Source: Crotalaria pallida
Lineage: Eukaryota > Streptophyta > Magnoliopsida > Fabales > Fabaceae
Direction: 5' to 3'
NCBI GenBank assembly: GCA_037953625.1
Contig: CM075650.1
Location: forward strand, 8,372,501 to 8,436,500
DNA: 64,000 bases
The notes beneath the pieces were generated by a model that was not told the origin of the DNA, searched no databases, and saw only the letters and a program-made list of their open reading frames with translations. Of this stretch, positions 36,297-47,354 are shown one piece after another; position 1 is the first letter of the stretch, and every line of letters starts with the position of its first letter. The translations under genes and the position numbers were made by a program.

Positions 36297-36421
36297 GTGA
36301 CTAATCTCCTCGCTGGCTTGTAGGCACCTCTAATGGGTGGGACAGCTGGGCAGGCACAAGGCAGGATTCGAACACCTGACCTTGCTTAAGCGTGGATTAC
36401 CACTGAACCACACGCTCGGGG
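36297..36421 (-). mobile_element. tRNA-derived SINE
   Basis: Read on minus, it begins GAGCGTGTGGTTCAGTGG (box A TGGTTCAGTGG) and continues to box B GGTGTTCGAATCC at the usual distance, then a non-tRNA body. The layout is that of a plant tRNA-type SINE. The sequence lacks a clover-leaf anticodon arm, so it is not a tRNA gene. Confidence 0.8.
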
Positions 36422-36599
36422 TTACATATCTTTATCATTTAAAATATGTAAAACTTATCATCAACATATTATAGAATTATAGAATAGGAGAAGTTGAGGG
36501 GTAATCATGATTTCCCTCTTTTTTCTTATTGTCAATTATACTTTCCCTCTTAATATTTCTTCTAATCTTAGCCATCCAATTGCAAATTGTATTTTTAAT

Positions 36600-37030
36600 C
36601 TGAGTCATCATATTTTATAAGATTAAATCAATGTTCATTTTGTATGTGTTGAAAGCCAGCTTTGCTATCACCGAACTTATCTTAGAAGTCAGTCTTTTCA
36701 TCTCCTTTCATTCATTCATTCATTCTCTCCATCTGCCCAGAAGCCTTCTTCCTTTCTTCTTTCTAATTTTCATTTCTCATTCTCGACTCTTCCTCTCTCT
36801 CTCTCTCTCATTCTCTTTTCATTCTCACCCTCTTTCTTCTTCCTTTTCCATTCCTCGCTTTCTTTCTTTCAAACCCCAAAAAAGTAAAACGACTGAGGAT
36901 TTGAGGGATGGTTTCCACCTTAATTTAAGCCTTTCCTTTGTTTGTGCAGATCGAAAATGCTTGCTGGGAGCTCTGCTATTCTGAGCACGAAATCGGTGTT
37001 AGCCTTTCCTTCATTTTAATCCAATTTCGT
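36600..37030 (+). other. Gene-leader-like segment (possible captured 5' end)
   Basis: A 250-bp CT-rich, 5'-UTR-like tract is followed by an acceptor-like TTTGTGCAG and then GATCGAAAATG starting a short frame MLAGSSAILSTKS. I do not recognise a full gene. It looks like the leader and first codons of a plant gene without the rest, and the MATE exon fragment 1.2 kb downstream shows that other gene pieces lie here. Confidence 0.35.
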
Positions 37031-37551
37031 GTTTTTTTTTGTGGTTGTAATTTGTTATGATTTTTTTGTATTATTTTTGACATGTTTTCATATTTGAGAT
37101 TTGAATTAGGATTTTTTGTCTGAGTAGGGTTTTGATTATGTGGTTGTTGCTTTTTTCACCTAATCTTGTCTTATTTGGGTGGCTATTGTATGAATTGTTT
37201 TCAAGTTCCTTATTTGAGTTCTACTATTCTGGATAAATGGTACACAGTGAATGGCTTTTATTGGTACTGCTTCCTTAACATCTTCATGATTTCATTAAAA
37301 TGGTTTTGAAAATTTATGCTTATATAGCTTGACTCGACAATAGAAGTTGTTTTCTATTTTGGATATAAGGAGAAGCTTCAAGGAAGAGCCTGCAATTTTG
37401 GTATATTTCTTAAAAGGTAGCCTTAAATATCTGCTCAGTTTGTTGTATCAAATTTGTTAAGCTTTAACAATTCAAGTATCAAACTTCTTTTATATATAGA
37501 TTTGTTTCTATGAATGACAAGATGTAAAATTATCCTTTTTTTTAGTGTTTA

Positions 37552-37901
37552 CTCTCTTCGTTTCACAATGTTTGGCCTTTTAGCCTTTTTTTTCTTGTTT
37601 CACAATGTTTCGCCTTTTACATTTTCAATACACAAACATATTTTTTTTCCAATATTAACCTTTCATTCAATAATTTCTCTTACTCCTCATTAATTCTATT
37701 TTTATCATCTCTCTCATCTCTAAACCACTATACATTAATTAATGGACACACTTACTAATAAAAATTAAATACTATTACAATTTTCAATAAGGATTAAATA
37801 GGGGCATTTTAGACAAACTATACATAATACTTACAATAATTAACACTTTTTTAATGTGTGTGCCCAGACCTAAAAGGCCAAACATTATGAAACGGAGGGA
37901 G
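37552..37901. mobile_element. Stowaway-like MITE, 350 bp
   Basis: Ends CTCTCTTCGTTTCACAATGT and ACATTATGAAACGGAGGGAG (TIR-like), with TA flanks and a repeated TTTGGCCTTTTAG motif just inside. Confidence 0.85.
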
Positions 37902-38167
37902 TATCATATTCTACCTTCTTTAACATATGTAAGAAACAAATGCAAATGCAAAGTAAGTATTTTTACTTACTATTATCTTTTGTTTCCCTTCTCTGTTTTT
38001 ATTTTTACTGTTGTTTTGTCACAAGGGGAATTGGTTTGGTTGGATATCATATGATTTCAAATCTGAATTGTTTTAGTCATCTAAATTAAGTATGTTATAT
38101 TTTGGTTGTACTCCCACCAGTGCAGGAAATTCGAGTCTTGATGCTCCACTTTGTCCTAACCAATATA

Positions 38168-38404
38168 TCAAACATGAACTGGATGCTCAGATATCTGAAC
38201 AATGTTTTTCCCTCGGGAGATATTGTTGAGGAAGCTAAAAAGCAACTATGGCTAGCAGGGCCCCTTATTGCAGTTAGTTTGCTGCTATATAGCTTACAAA
38301 TGATATCTATCATGTTTGTTGGACATCTTGGGAAACTAGCTCTTTCAGGTGCTTCCTTGGGCAACTCCTTTGCCTCAGTCATTGGTTATTACAGTGTTTT
38401 GGTA
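38168..38404 (+). pseudogene. MATE efflux transporter, first-exon fragment
   Basis: Encodes the start of a plant MATE (DTX) carrier, a family of membrane antiporters exporting metabolites or organic acids. Clear signatures: EEAKKQLWLAGPLIAVSLL, then SLQMISIMFVGHLGKLALSG and ASLGNSFASVIGYY, covering the N-terminal region and first two membrane segments. The frame reaches a splice donor (TTG|GTAAGC at about 38404). That is close to where plant MATE genes normally have their first intron, but I find no second exon (GMASALDTLCGQS-like) in the next 2.7 kb. It therefore covers only about 70 of roughly 480 residues. It lies upstream of a Helitron-type 3' end (41120-41150), so transposon capture is a reasonable explanation. 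Confidence 0.85.
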
Positions 38405-38410
38405 AGCTAG

Positions 38411-39137
38411 TTTTGTTCATTTTCTATACATATCATACTTGCCTTAATAGTATTAGTAGGGGATAAATCCAAGTGTAAAAGAAACCTGATCAAAATTTGT
38501 GGCATGGTGAATGGCTTTGTTTCATGAATGGCTATTATATGGTTTGGCTAAACACTTAAATGGTTTTAGTTTTATCAATTGTAGTAGTTGCTAGAGATTA
38601 CCATTCACTAAAAGAATTTCTTTGGCTACTGGAGGTATACATGTCTGATTTATTGTTCATTTAAGTTTCTGATTTTATTTTATTGTCTTGGCTCTATTTT
38701 ATTGTAATAGGTATAATTGACATTCTTTTATTCCTCAAGCTTAGAGCTTAAGACCTTAAGTGCCGAATCTTCTACTCTTTTTTTTTAGGGCTAGCTGGGA
38801 AAGGAGTATGATTTATGCAGCAAAGGCCAAAGAAGTTAGCATGGATGATGATGGTTAGTATCATAATATTCTTTCTGCAGGAAGTATAGGTTCATTATAA
38901 ACTATATATGCGGTTATATAGTTGTTTTCTATTGTTTTTGTATTGGTGGTGGAATTTAGTAAAGCTACTATATGGTTTGACTGGGTGCTTTAAGGGACTG
39001 ATGGGGGGATTGTTTTTTATATGTTTTGCTTTGACATTCTTCTATTCCTTATTGCTTTGCTTTTTTTTTTTATATGCACATAAGGTGTTTGAGAAATGGC
39101 CAAAGCGAAATTTGTTCCCTCTCTTTAGGCATGGATT
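38411..39137. other. Intron-like AT-rich sequence after the MATE exon
   Basis: No further MATE exon is seen. The open frame at 38908-39258 is hydrophobic by composition only. Confidence 0.5.
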
Positions 39138-39386
39138 AGTAGGCACATATTTAAATTTGGTTTGGTTAAATACTTGCTTTCTTACTTATGTGATTCTATC
39201 TTTACAATTATACATCCATATATTCTTAATGCCTTTCATTTGTCACACACTCATGTGATTTTAGTAGGCACATATTTAAATATGGTTTGGTTAAATACTT
39301 GCTTTCTTACTTATGTGATTCTATCTTTACAATTATACATCCATATATTCTTAATGCCTTTCATTTGTCACACACTCATGTGATTC
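39138..39386 (+). repeat. 125-bp tandem duplication
   Basis: Two almost identical copies (39138-39262 and 39263-39386) start AGTAGGCACATATTTAAAT and end CACACACTCATGTGATT. Confidence 0.95.
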
Positions 39387-41119
39387 TATTTGTGACTGCA
39401 AAGGATAGGACATATCACTGTTACGGTTGTGCATATTGCTAATGCCTAAGGTTTAATTGCTTATTTGTGATTCTATCATTGTTGTTAGATTCTAATTGCT
39501 TATTCTATGATCTGATTTCTATTACTGTTTGTTATGTGTACTAAGTTGAACTGATTTTTATTGGATTGCATTTACATGTAAGGATAATGGTATGTGATGC
39601 ATGATTGTTTTCTTCAGTGGCATCTTCCTTCCAGTGACTTAATTTTCTTATGCTATTTTGATGTAGGAGAATGGGCATCACACATATGGAAGAGATTTGG
39701 CAAATAACTGAATTTTACAACAATATTGTAGTCTAAATGCATGCTAAAAATATGCAACAAGTTAACTTTCAAATTAAAACATTGGTCCACCCTTTCTTGC
39801 TTTTTCAAGGTACCTTGAACTTCATAAAATTTGAATTACGAAACACGCTTTCTGATTTTGATAAAGAATGTGAATAAGCTTGGTTTTTAACTTGAATGAT
39901 TGCTAAATGGAGTTTTTGAAAAATTTTATAAGAATTTTATATTTTTGCAGGCTGTTATCAGCCTTCATCATTAAAGGTGAATGTTATTGGTGCAAGTTTA
40001 TTTAGTTTTTACAGACTAATGGAACAATCATGTTTGGGCTTGAGTTGGGACAATACTCAACCATGTGCTAAATGAAGCTACTGCATCCATACATAATGAC
40101 TCATGGTCGTACCATGTATAAAGGTGTGTGGCTGATAATGTTTCTTAGTTATCATATAGTGGAATAGATTGAACACTCGTGGACATTATTTCGTGTTCTG
40201 GCTGATAATTTAGATTTTTTTTAACAAAAAAACAGTTTTTATCGCGTGCACATTCTTAAATCAGATCTTACTAAAAGCAAATACCTGCATACACATCTAA
40301 TCTTTAGTTGTAGGTGTTTACACAACTTTTTGAAATGTTCATCTTTATTATAGTTAGTCACTGGTACACTAACCAGAGGAATGTGAAGGACTAGCTGAGT
40401 TTTGGTTTTCATTCCAGGAAATAAAGACAAAGGATGTGATGTACAACGTAGGGAGCTGATCCTTATATGACATAAGAGAAATAGGTGGATTACTGAGTTT
40501 TGCTTTCAATCAGGAATCCCTTGAAACAATGCAATTTTCTTGCTTAAATTTTTTCGATGATCTAAAAGGAACTTATTGTGAGACTTAGTTTTTATTGTCC
40601 AAATGTTCATGTATTAAATTTTGCTATTGTTACTGATGTATTAAATACTTTTGTTATTGAATTAAATTTTGCAGTACATTGCAAGATAATGTGTGCTAAC
40701 ATATAGTGCAATCATCCTATTTTGTGAAATTTTCCGAGAATTTGGTTGTGTTTGGTGTTGGATGAAATTTTACCATCATTTCTTTGCAGGTTTTAAATAT
40801 GTATGATACTGAGACTTTGGTCAATAGATGTCATCTAAAATTCTAAATTTTTCTTTGTGTTAAATGGAAGGTGAAAATTTTTCCTTTTTTTTAGACTTTG
40901 TGTTAAATCCTTGATGCACGAAGGAAAGAAATGCTAAAATTGATTTGATATTTCGGTAGATAAATTTTTTTTCTTAAACCTATCAAGTAATGTTTATCAA
41001 TTACTCTTTTATGAAAAATATTATAAATAGATAATTTTAACTATTTTTATTTAATCAGATATGATAGTAAAGAATAAATCTTAACTTATTAAGTCAATTT
41101 TTAATTTGCCAATTGTACA
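39387..41119. other. Intron-like AT-rich sequence
   Basis: No coding region recognised up to the Helitron terminus. Confidence 0.5.
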
Positions 41120-41150
41120 CCCCTGTACGTTGCACGGGCGAAATTACTAG
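41120..41150 (+). mobile_element. Helitron 3' terminus
   Basis: An imperfect hairpin, CCCTGTACGTTGCACGGG, is followed after about ten bases by CTAG and then T. This is the standard plant Helitron 3' end (hairpin plus CTRR, inserted before T). The 5' TC end is not identified, so the extent of the element is unknown. It may reach back to include the MATE fragment. Confidence 0.7.
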
Positions 41151-41282
41151 TAGTAAAAAACCGAAACTTAATGTAAGAGCCATCCAAAGGATTTTTTTAA
41201 AAGTATTTAAAATATTGGATTAATTGTATTTAAACCTATATATAGTATTAAAACATAAATTATAAGAATAGCATACATTTTC

Positions 41283-42877
41283 TGAGGAAACCGCAATTGG
41301 TGGTTGAAACAACTAAGGAACCTTAGGAGAACACGTAGAAGGGGGGGTTGAATAGGTGTTTAAGAAACCTTGAAAGATTTTCGAAAGAAATAAATCAAAA
41401 CAATCAAAACGAATGATTTTTGCAAAATCTACAGCATTTAATCGATTAACAAAATCCTTTAATCGATTAACCTGCAATTTAATCGATTAACACCAGAAAG
41501 CACAAAACATTTAATCGATTAAATCTATCAGAAAACTGAAAAATCACTTTTCAATCGCATACGAAAATCAATCAATTCACACGTAAGATCAGAGATTAAG
41601 CGGAAACAATTAACACCTATATTCTTATTGATTACCTAGGTTATGAAAATGATTTTCCCCAAGTTAATTTGAACAATAAAGATTCAATTCAATCAATTAT
41701 GAAAATCACTCTTTTCTAGGTTTTCAAGCAAGAACACAATGAATTGACTTGAATGTAAAGAGTAAGGGTTTAGAGATACGACACAGTGATTTATCCTGGT
41801 TCACTTTCATCCACTTGAAAGCTACATCCAGTCTCCTCTTCAACCAAGAGAGATTCTTCACTATGAGGAATTAGAGTTCTCAAATTACAAGTAAATGCCT
41901 CTCAAGACTCCCTTCTTGATAGCCTACAAGAGATACTCCACACCCTTGCCTTGTAATCCTATTGATCTTCTCTCTAATCTAACCTCTACCCCTTGTTGAT
42001 AATCCACACAACAAGTCTTCACTTTGCTTGATGATAATCCACACACCAAGGCTTCTCTTTGCTTGATTCACAACCAAGACTTCACTTCAATTTCTTGAAC
42101 TTTGCTTGATGATAATCGACACACCAAGTCTTCTTGTTTGTTGTAGATGGCTTGCTTCTTGCAAAGATTACAACACAATTGAAAACCAAATAACAATCCT
42201 ATGAATCTCAATCAATAGCTATGACAAATCAACATAAGAGATTCAAAGGTTCTTGATCAAAGAATATGAAAATAGAAAGCTGTGATCTTTGAAATTGAGA
42301 GAGAATAGAGTGGCTTGATTCTTTGTAAAATTGATTATGAAAATGATTCTAGATGATCACAATAATTGGGAAAGGTTTATATAGAATACCCAAAAGTTGT
42401 AGCACTTGAAAACTGATTTTGAGAAGTGAAAAACGTATTTTAAAAAACCAGTTCAGCAGTATTTAATCGATGAAATTTCAGCTTAATCGATTAATACTCG
42501 ATTAAATTTTGACTTAATCGATTAAATCCACACTGCACATGTTAAAAACTTGTTTTCTCAAAACTAAACCTTTCCTTTCAAACCTTTAAGCCACCTATTG
42601 ATTTTAGGTTAAGTGAAAACTCAAATTATGATTTAATCATGACTATGATAGAGATTCACTACCCTCTATATAATCTACCCAAATAAAAAACATAAGAAGC
42701 TTGAGAGGCAAAAGATAAAACAATTACAATTACACTCAAACTAAGTCTTCATGAGCTTGCTTTCTCTCTTCTTCATTTGATGTTTGTTGTTGCTTGTTGA
42801 ACTTGAACTTGATCAACACATGATAGCTTGTTCAAAACACTTTTGTCATTATCAAAACATTCATCATAGAACTTACA
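41283..42877 (-). repeat. 3' LTR of the gag-only element
   Basis: 1595 bp. Contains clusters of the palindrome TTAATCGATTAA (about 41455-41525 and 42465-42525) and a minus-strand TATA box TATATAAA near 42378. Confidence 0.95.
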
Positions 42878-42892
42878 ATCTCCCCCTTTTTG
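42878..42892 (-). promoter_or_regulatory. Polypurine tract (plus-strand primer)
   Basis: AAAAAGGGGGAGA on minus directly abuts the 3' LTR. Three similar GGGGGAG tracts occur further inside, at about 42985, 43039 and 43153. Confidence 0.9.
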
Positions 42893-43186
42893 AAAATGAC
42901 AAACATGTTTTGAAGTTGTAATAAGTTCTTTGAAATTGTTGATGCTTGAACCATTTGATCACTTAGAGAATCTCGAATCTCTTGCTCCCCCTTTCTAAAT
43001 GCTTTTGACATTTGAAATTCACTTGATAGAAGCTTGATTCTCCCCCTATCTTCAACAATTTTGCTCAACCTACATAAAAACAACAAAACAACCTTTCTCC
43101 AAACAAACATTTAAAACATTTCTCCAAAATATCATTTCTTCAAAACACACTATTTCTCCCCCTTTGGCATTATCAAAAAGTAATAT

Positions 43187-43586
43187 ATACCAATTGAAAT
43201 ATAAGATCTAAGCCAAAATAAGAAATAGAATGATCATTTCTTCACAACATTGATACCAATTGAAGATATAACAAGTATTATACTTTGAAATGTGATACCA
43301 ATTGGCAAGAAAATATAACAATGAATTAAGATACCAATTGAAATACTAAGAAGTCATAATACCAATTAAGACTAAGTAGATCATCATATCACTTAACAAA
43401 GTAAGATATCAATGTAAAGAAATAACAACAATAGCATGATACCAATTGAACTTTAGAAAAGTAATACCAATTGAGGATAATTCAATTATACCAATTGAGA
43501 AGACTAAACAATTGTAAATATTCAACAATATCATTTTACCACTTTGTAGGTCATTCACTTGAGATGCAAATGTAATATCAATTGAA
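43187..43586 (-). repeat. Array of LTR/PBS-junction-like motifs
   Basis: Ten copies or near-copies of ATACCAATTGA (plus strand) lie at 43187, 43253, 43295, 43331, 43359, 43406 (weak), 43439, 43464, 43488 and 43575. The same string spans the true 5' LTR/PBS junction at 45499-45510. Spacing is irregular (about 24-87 bp). Confidence 0.85.
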
Positions 43587-43647
43587 GATGCAAATGTAAT
43601 AATAACACTTGTAAGCCCTTTTCTCTTCAATCATACCTACAAAACAA

Positions 43648-45434
43648 TCATGCTTTGCTTTTTGGTATCCAAATGGTTTTGGATCCATTTTTGTTAGTGT
43701 AGGGACTTTCACCCTTTTTCACCCAAACAAAATCTCCTTTAGGTATACCATGCACTTTAACATAACACACATTTGAAGTATGTCCATGAGTACCACAATA
43801 GAAACATGTTGGTGCATTTGAGAAATCAACTTTAGAAAAATCAACAACATTTCTATGAGAATTACTCTTAGCATTAGTATAACCCAAACCAAACTTGTTT
43901 GAATTTTCTCTTTGAAAATTTAACAATGTGCGCAATCTAATGTCACCATTTGTGAAACTTGCAAGCTTATTTTTCAAAGTAACATTTTTATCTTTAAGCA
44001 ACTTGCAATTCTCACAATCAACCACAATATTCAATCTACTAGCACAATCACAAGAAGAACTAGCATATATAAGATCAAGAGTTTCATTTTGAAGATTAAG
44101 CTCATCAACTTGTTTTTGAAGTTCTAAAATCTCTTTTTAATGTTTCAAAATGAGCTTCTTTCTTTCAATGTTTTTCAAAGCTAGTTTTTCAAGTTGTTCA
44201 TGCATTTCTTCATAACATTTGTATAACAATTCATATTTAGAAGAAATTTTGGATTTAGTATGACTTACATTGCTATCCTCGCTTTGTTCACTTGATTCAT
44301 CATTTGAACTTTCCTCTTCATTTACTAGAGATATCAAGTTGAGACAAGCGGCTTCTTTATCATCCGAAGAACTAGTAGATGTGCTTTTCTTCTCATCTTC
44401 ATCACTATCCCAAACTATGTATGCCCTTTTAGGTTTTGAACTTTTCTTTTCTTTTTCCTTCTTCTTAAGATACCTAGAGCACGAATACTTGAGATGACCG
44501 GGTTTTCCACATTCATGGCAAACTACACATTCTTTTGATGTCTTGGTCTTGTAGTGTGGGGAATCCTTCTCTTTACCTTTGTCTTTGTTCAACCTTCCTT
44601 TTCTCCTTAGAAACTTGTCAAACTTCCTTAGCAAAAGTTTCATGTCTTTTTCATCAACATCCGAATCGGAATCTTCACTATCATCATCATCGGAACTCTC
44701 TTTCTTCTTGTATGCACTTTTGACTTTAAGAGCAAGTCCCTTTCTTCCATTGTTCTTATCCGACTCTTCATTGATACTCAAACGTCCAAGCTCCATTTCA
44801 TGTTCTTGAAGCTTTCCGAAAAGTGTTGCTAGATCCATAGCATCCAAATTCTTAGATTCAACAATAGCCGTTACTTTTGGTTGCCAATTCCTGTCTAAAC
44901 ATCTCAACACTTTGTTAGAAAGTTCACCTTGTAAGAAAGTCTTACCAAGAGCAAGTAAATGGTTAATAATATGAGTAAAACGCTTTTGCATATCACTAAT
45001 AGATTCATTTGGAAGCATTTGAAACAATTCATAATCACGCATTAAAGCATTCAATCTAGCTCTCCTAACCTCACTAGTTCCTTCATGAGTCACTTGTAAA
45101 GTGTCCCACATTTCCTTAGCACTAGCACATTGAGAAACTCTAAAGAACTCATCATAAGATAAAGTGGAGGTAATGATATTCTTTGCTTTATAATCATATT
45201 GAAATTTATTCTATCATCATCCTTCCACTTATCCTCGGGGATTAAATGTACTACGCCTTCAACTAAACTAGAGGGGATATGAGGACCTTTTTCAACTACT
45301 TTCCAAATTTCACTATCTATGGCTTGGATAAAGATTTTCATTCTAACTTTCCAATAAGCATATCCCTCACCATTAAAGAGTGGATGACGACTTATCGAAG
45401 CACCTTCACCACCAAAGGGATTCGTGGAACCCAT
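43648..45434 (-). pseudogene. gag: Copia-type Gag polyprotein, nearly intact
   Basis: Gag forms the virus-like particle that packages the element RNA in the cytoplasm. The start at 45434 (MGSTNPFGGEGASISRHPLF) lies 59 bp beyond the PBS. In order: an N-terminal DUF4219-like segment (NGEGYAYWKVRMK), a UBN2/gag_2-type region (MWDTLQVTHEGTSEVRRARL to about LGRLSIN), an acidic linker, a CCHC zinc knuckle CHECGKPGHLKYSC, a Ser/Asp-rich stretch and coiled-coil-like helices, and a second knuckle CFYCGTHGHTSNVC near the C-terminus. Two lesions are visible: a one-base frameshift near 45205 and an in-frame TAA near 44140. Otherwise the frame is open for roughly 590 codons. It ends at a stop after IWIPKSKA, where autonomous relatives would continue into protease, so the absence of pol is structural and not caused by the lesions. 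Confidence 0.92.
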
Positions 45435-45492
45435 TGCTATTTTCTTAAAGGATCTTTACGAAAAAGCTCTTATGCTCGTGTCTTTCGACCGA

Positions 45493-45504
45493 GCTCTGAT
45501 ACCA
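45493..45504 (-). promoter_or_regulatory. Primer binding site (initiator tRNA-Met)
   Basis: TGGTATCAGAGC on minus, 2 bp from the inner end of the 5' LTR. This is the usual copia PBS, complementary to the 3' end of initiator tRNA-Met. Confidence 0.95.
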
Positions 45505-45506
45505 AT

Positions 45507-47101
45507 TGAGGAAACCGCAATTGGTGGTTGAAACAACTAAGGAACCCTAGGAGAACACCTAGAAAGGGGGGTTGAATAGGTGTTTAAGAAACCTTGAAAG
45601 ATTTTCGAAAGAAATAAATCGAAACAATCAAAACGAATGATTTTTGCAAAATCTACAGCATTTAATCGATTAACAAAATCCTTTAATCGATTAACCTGCA
45701 ATTTAATCGATTAACACCAGAAAGCACAAAACATTTAATAGATTAAATCTATCAGAAAACTGAAAAATCACTTTTCAATAACATACGAAAATCAATCAAT
45801 TCACACATAAGATCAGAGATTAAGCGGAAACAATTAACACCTATATTCTTATTGATTACCTAGGTTATGAAAATGATTTTCCCCAAGTTAATTTGAACAA
45901 TAAAGATTCAATTCAATCAATTATGAAAATCACTCTTTTCTAGGTTTTCAAGCAAGAACGCAATGAATTGACTTGAATGTAAAGAGTAAGGGTTTAGAGA
46001 TACGACACAGTGATTTATCCTGGTTCACTTTCATCCACTTGAAAGCTACATCCAGTCCCCTCTTCAACCAAGAGAGATTCTTCACTATGAGGAATTAGAG
46101 TTCTCAAATTACAAGTAAATGCCTCTCAAGACTCCCTTCTTGATAGCCTACAAGAGATACTCCACACCCTTGCCTTGTAATCCTATTGATCTTCTCTCTA
46201 ATCTAACCTCTACCCCTTGTTGATAATCCACACAACAAGTCTTCACTTTGCTTGATGATAATCCACACACCAAGGCTTCTCTTTGCTTGATTCACAACCA
46301 AGACTTCACTTCAATTTCTTGAACTTTGCTTGATGATAATCGACACACCAAGTCTTCTTGTTTGTTGTAGATGGCTTGCCTCTTGCAAAGATTACAACAC
46401 AATTGAAAACCAAATAACAATCCTATGAATCTCAATCAATAGCTATGACAAATCAACATAAGAGATTCAAAGGTTCTTGATCAAAGAATATGAAATAGAA
46501 AGCTTTGATCTTTGAAATTGAGAGAGAATAGAGTGGCTTGATTCTTTGTAAAATTGATTATGAAAATGATTCTAGATGATCACAATAATTGGGAAAAGGT
46601 TTATATAGAATACCCAAAAGTTGTAGCACTTGAAAACTGATTTTGAGAAGTGAAAAACGTATTTTAAAAAACCAGTTCAGCAGTATTTAATCGATTAAAT
46701 TTCAGCTTAATCGATTAATACTCGATTAAATTTTGACTTAATCGATTAAATCCACACTGCACATGTTAAAAACTTGTTTTCTCAAAACTAAACCTTTCCT
46801 TTCAAACCTTTAAGCCACCTATTGATTTTAGGTTAAGTGAAAACTCAAATTATGATTTAATCATGACTATGATAGAGATTCACTACCCTCTATATAATCT
46901 ACCCAAATAAAAAACATAAGAAGCTTGAGAGGCAAAAGATAAAACAATTACAATTACACTCAAACTAAGTCTTCATGAGCTTGCTTTCTCTCTTCTTCAT
47001 TTGATGTTTGTTGTTGCTTGTTGAACTTGAACTTGATCAACACATGATAGCTTGCTCAAAACACTTTTGTCATTATCAAAACATTCATCATGGAACTTAC
47101 A
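45507..47101 (-). repeat. 5' LTR of the gag-only element
   Basis: 1595 bp, matching 41283-42877 with about 17 differences. It carries the promoter, with a minus-strand TATA box near 46603, and the TTAATCGATTAA clusters. Confidence 0.95.
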
Positions 47102-47354
47102 TTTTCAATCAAAATAATAATAATAAAAAAAAGAACGGCATAGATTTCTATATCTATATAAGAATAAAAATAATGTAAAAGTTAAAAGAATTGTATAAAA
47201 TATATTATTGTATATTATATTTATTTCTTAAATAAAATATATTAAAGGAATGCTAAAAGAAAACATTTAAAATATAACCTTCAAATGATTTATTTCATTA
47301 GTGTAACTTTCAAATGAGATTTTAATTGAGTTAAATACCCTTTTTCGTTCATGT

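Larger units (their letters stand above)
41283..47101 (-). mobile_element. Gag-only copia LTR retrotransposon (TR-GAG type), 5.8 kb
   Basis: Both LTRs are 1595 bp, running TGTAAGTTC...TTTCCTCA on minus. The element has a 5-bp duplication TTTTC (41278-41282 and 47102-47106), an initiator-Met PBS next to the 5' LTR and a polypurine tract next to the 3' LTR. The 2.6-kb interior encodes only Gag. No protease, integrase, RT or RNase H is present. By eye the LTRs differ at about 17 positions (15 substitutions and 2 compensating 1-bp indels), so the insertion is fairly young. Terminal-repeat elements with only gag must borrow enzymes from autonomous relatives. Confidence 0.95.

Noticed and set aside
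36297..36421. Possible tRNA gene (box A and box B present on minus)
   Set aside because: It has no complete cloverleaf and no paired acceptor stem, and it is followed by a non-tRNA body, so it is better called a SINE.
36631..36984. 117-codon ORF on plus
   Set aside because: Composed of a CT-rich leader-like tract giving Ser/Phe/Leu runs. There is no protein signature, so it is treated as a UTR-like segment.
38095..38382. 95-codon minus-strand ORF over the MATE exon
   Set aside because: Shadow of the plus-strand MATE fragment, which has conserved motifs.
43187..43586. CRISPR-like array (short repeats with unique spacers)
   Set aside because: The genome is a plant's, the repeat is only 11-12 bp, spacing is irregular (24-87 bp), and the motif equals the element's own LTR/PBS junction.
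44270..44809. Plus-strand ORFs of 62-76 codons opposite the retrotransposon
   Set aside because: They are antisense shadows of the acidic, Ser-rich part of gag, which has clear domain matches on the minus strand.
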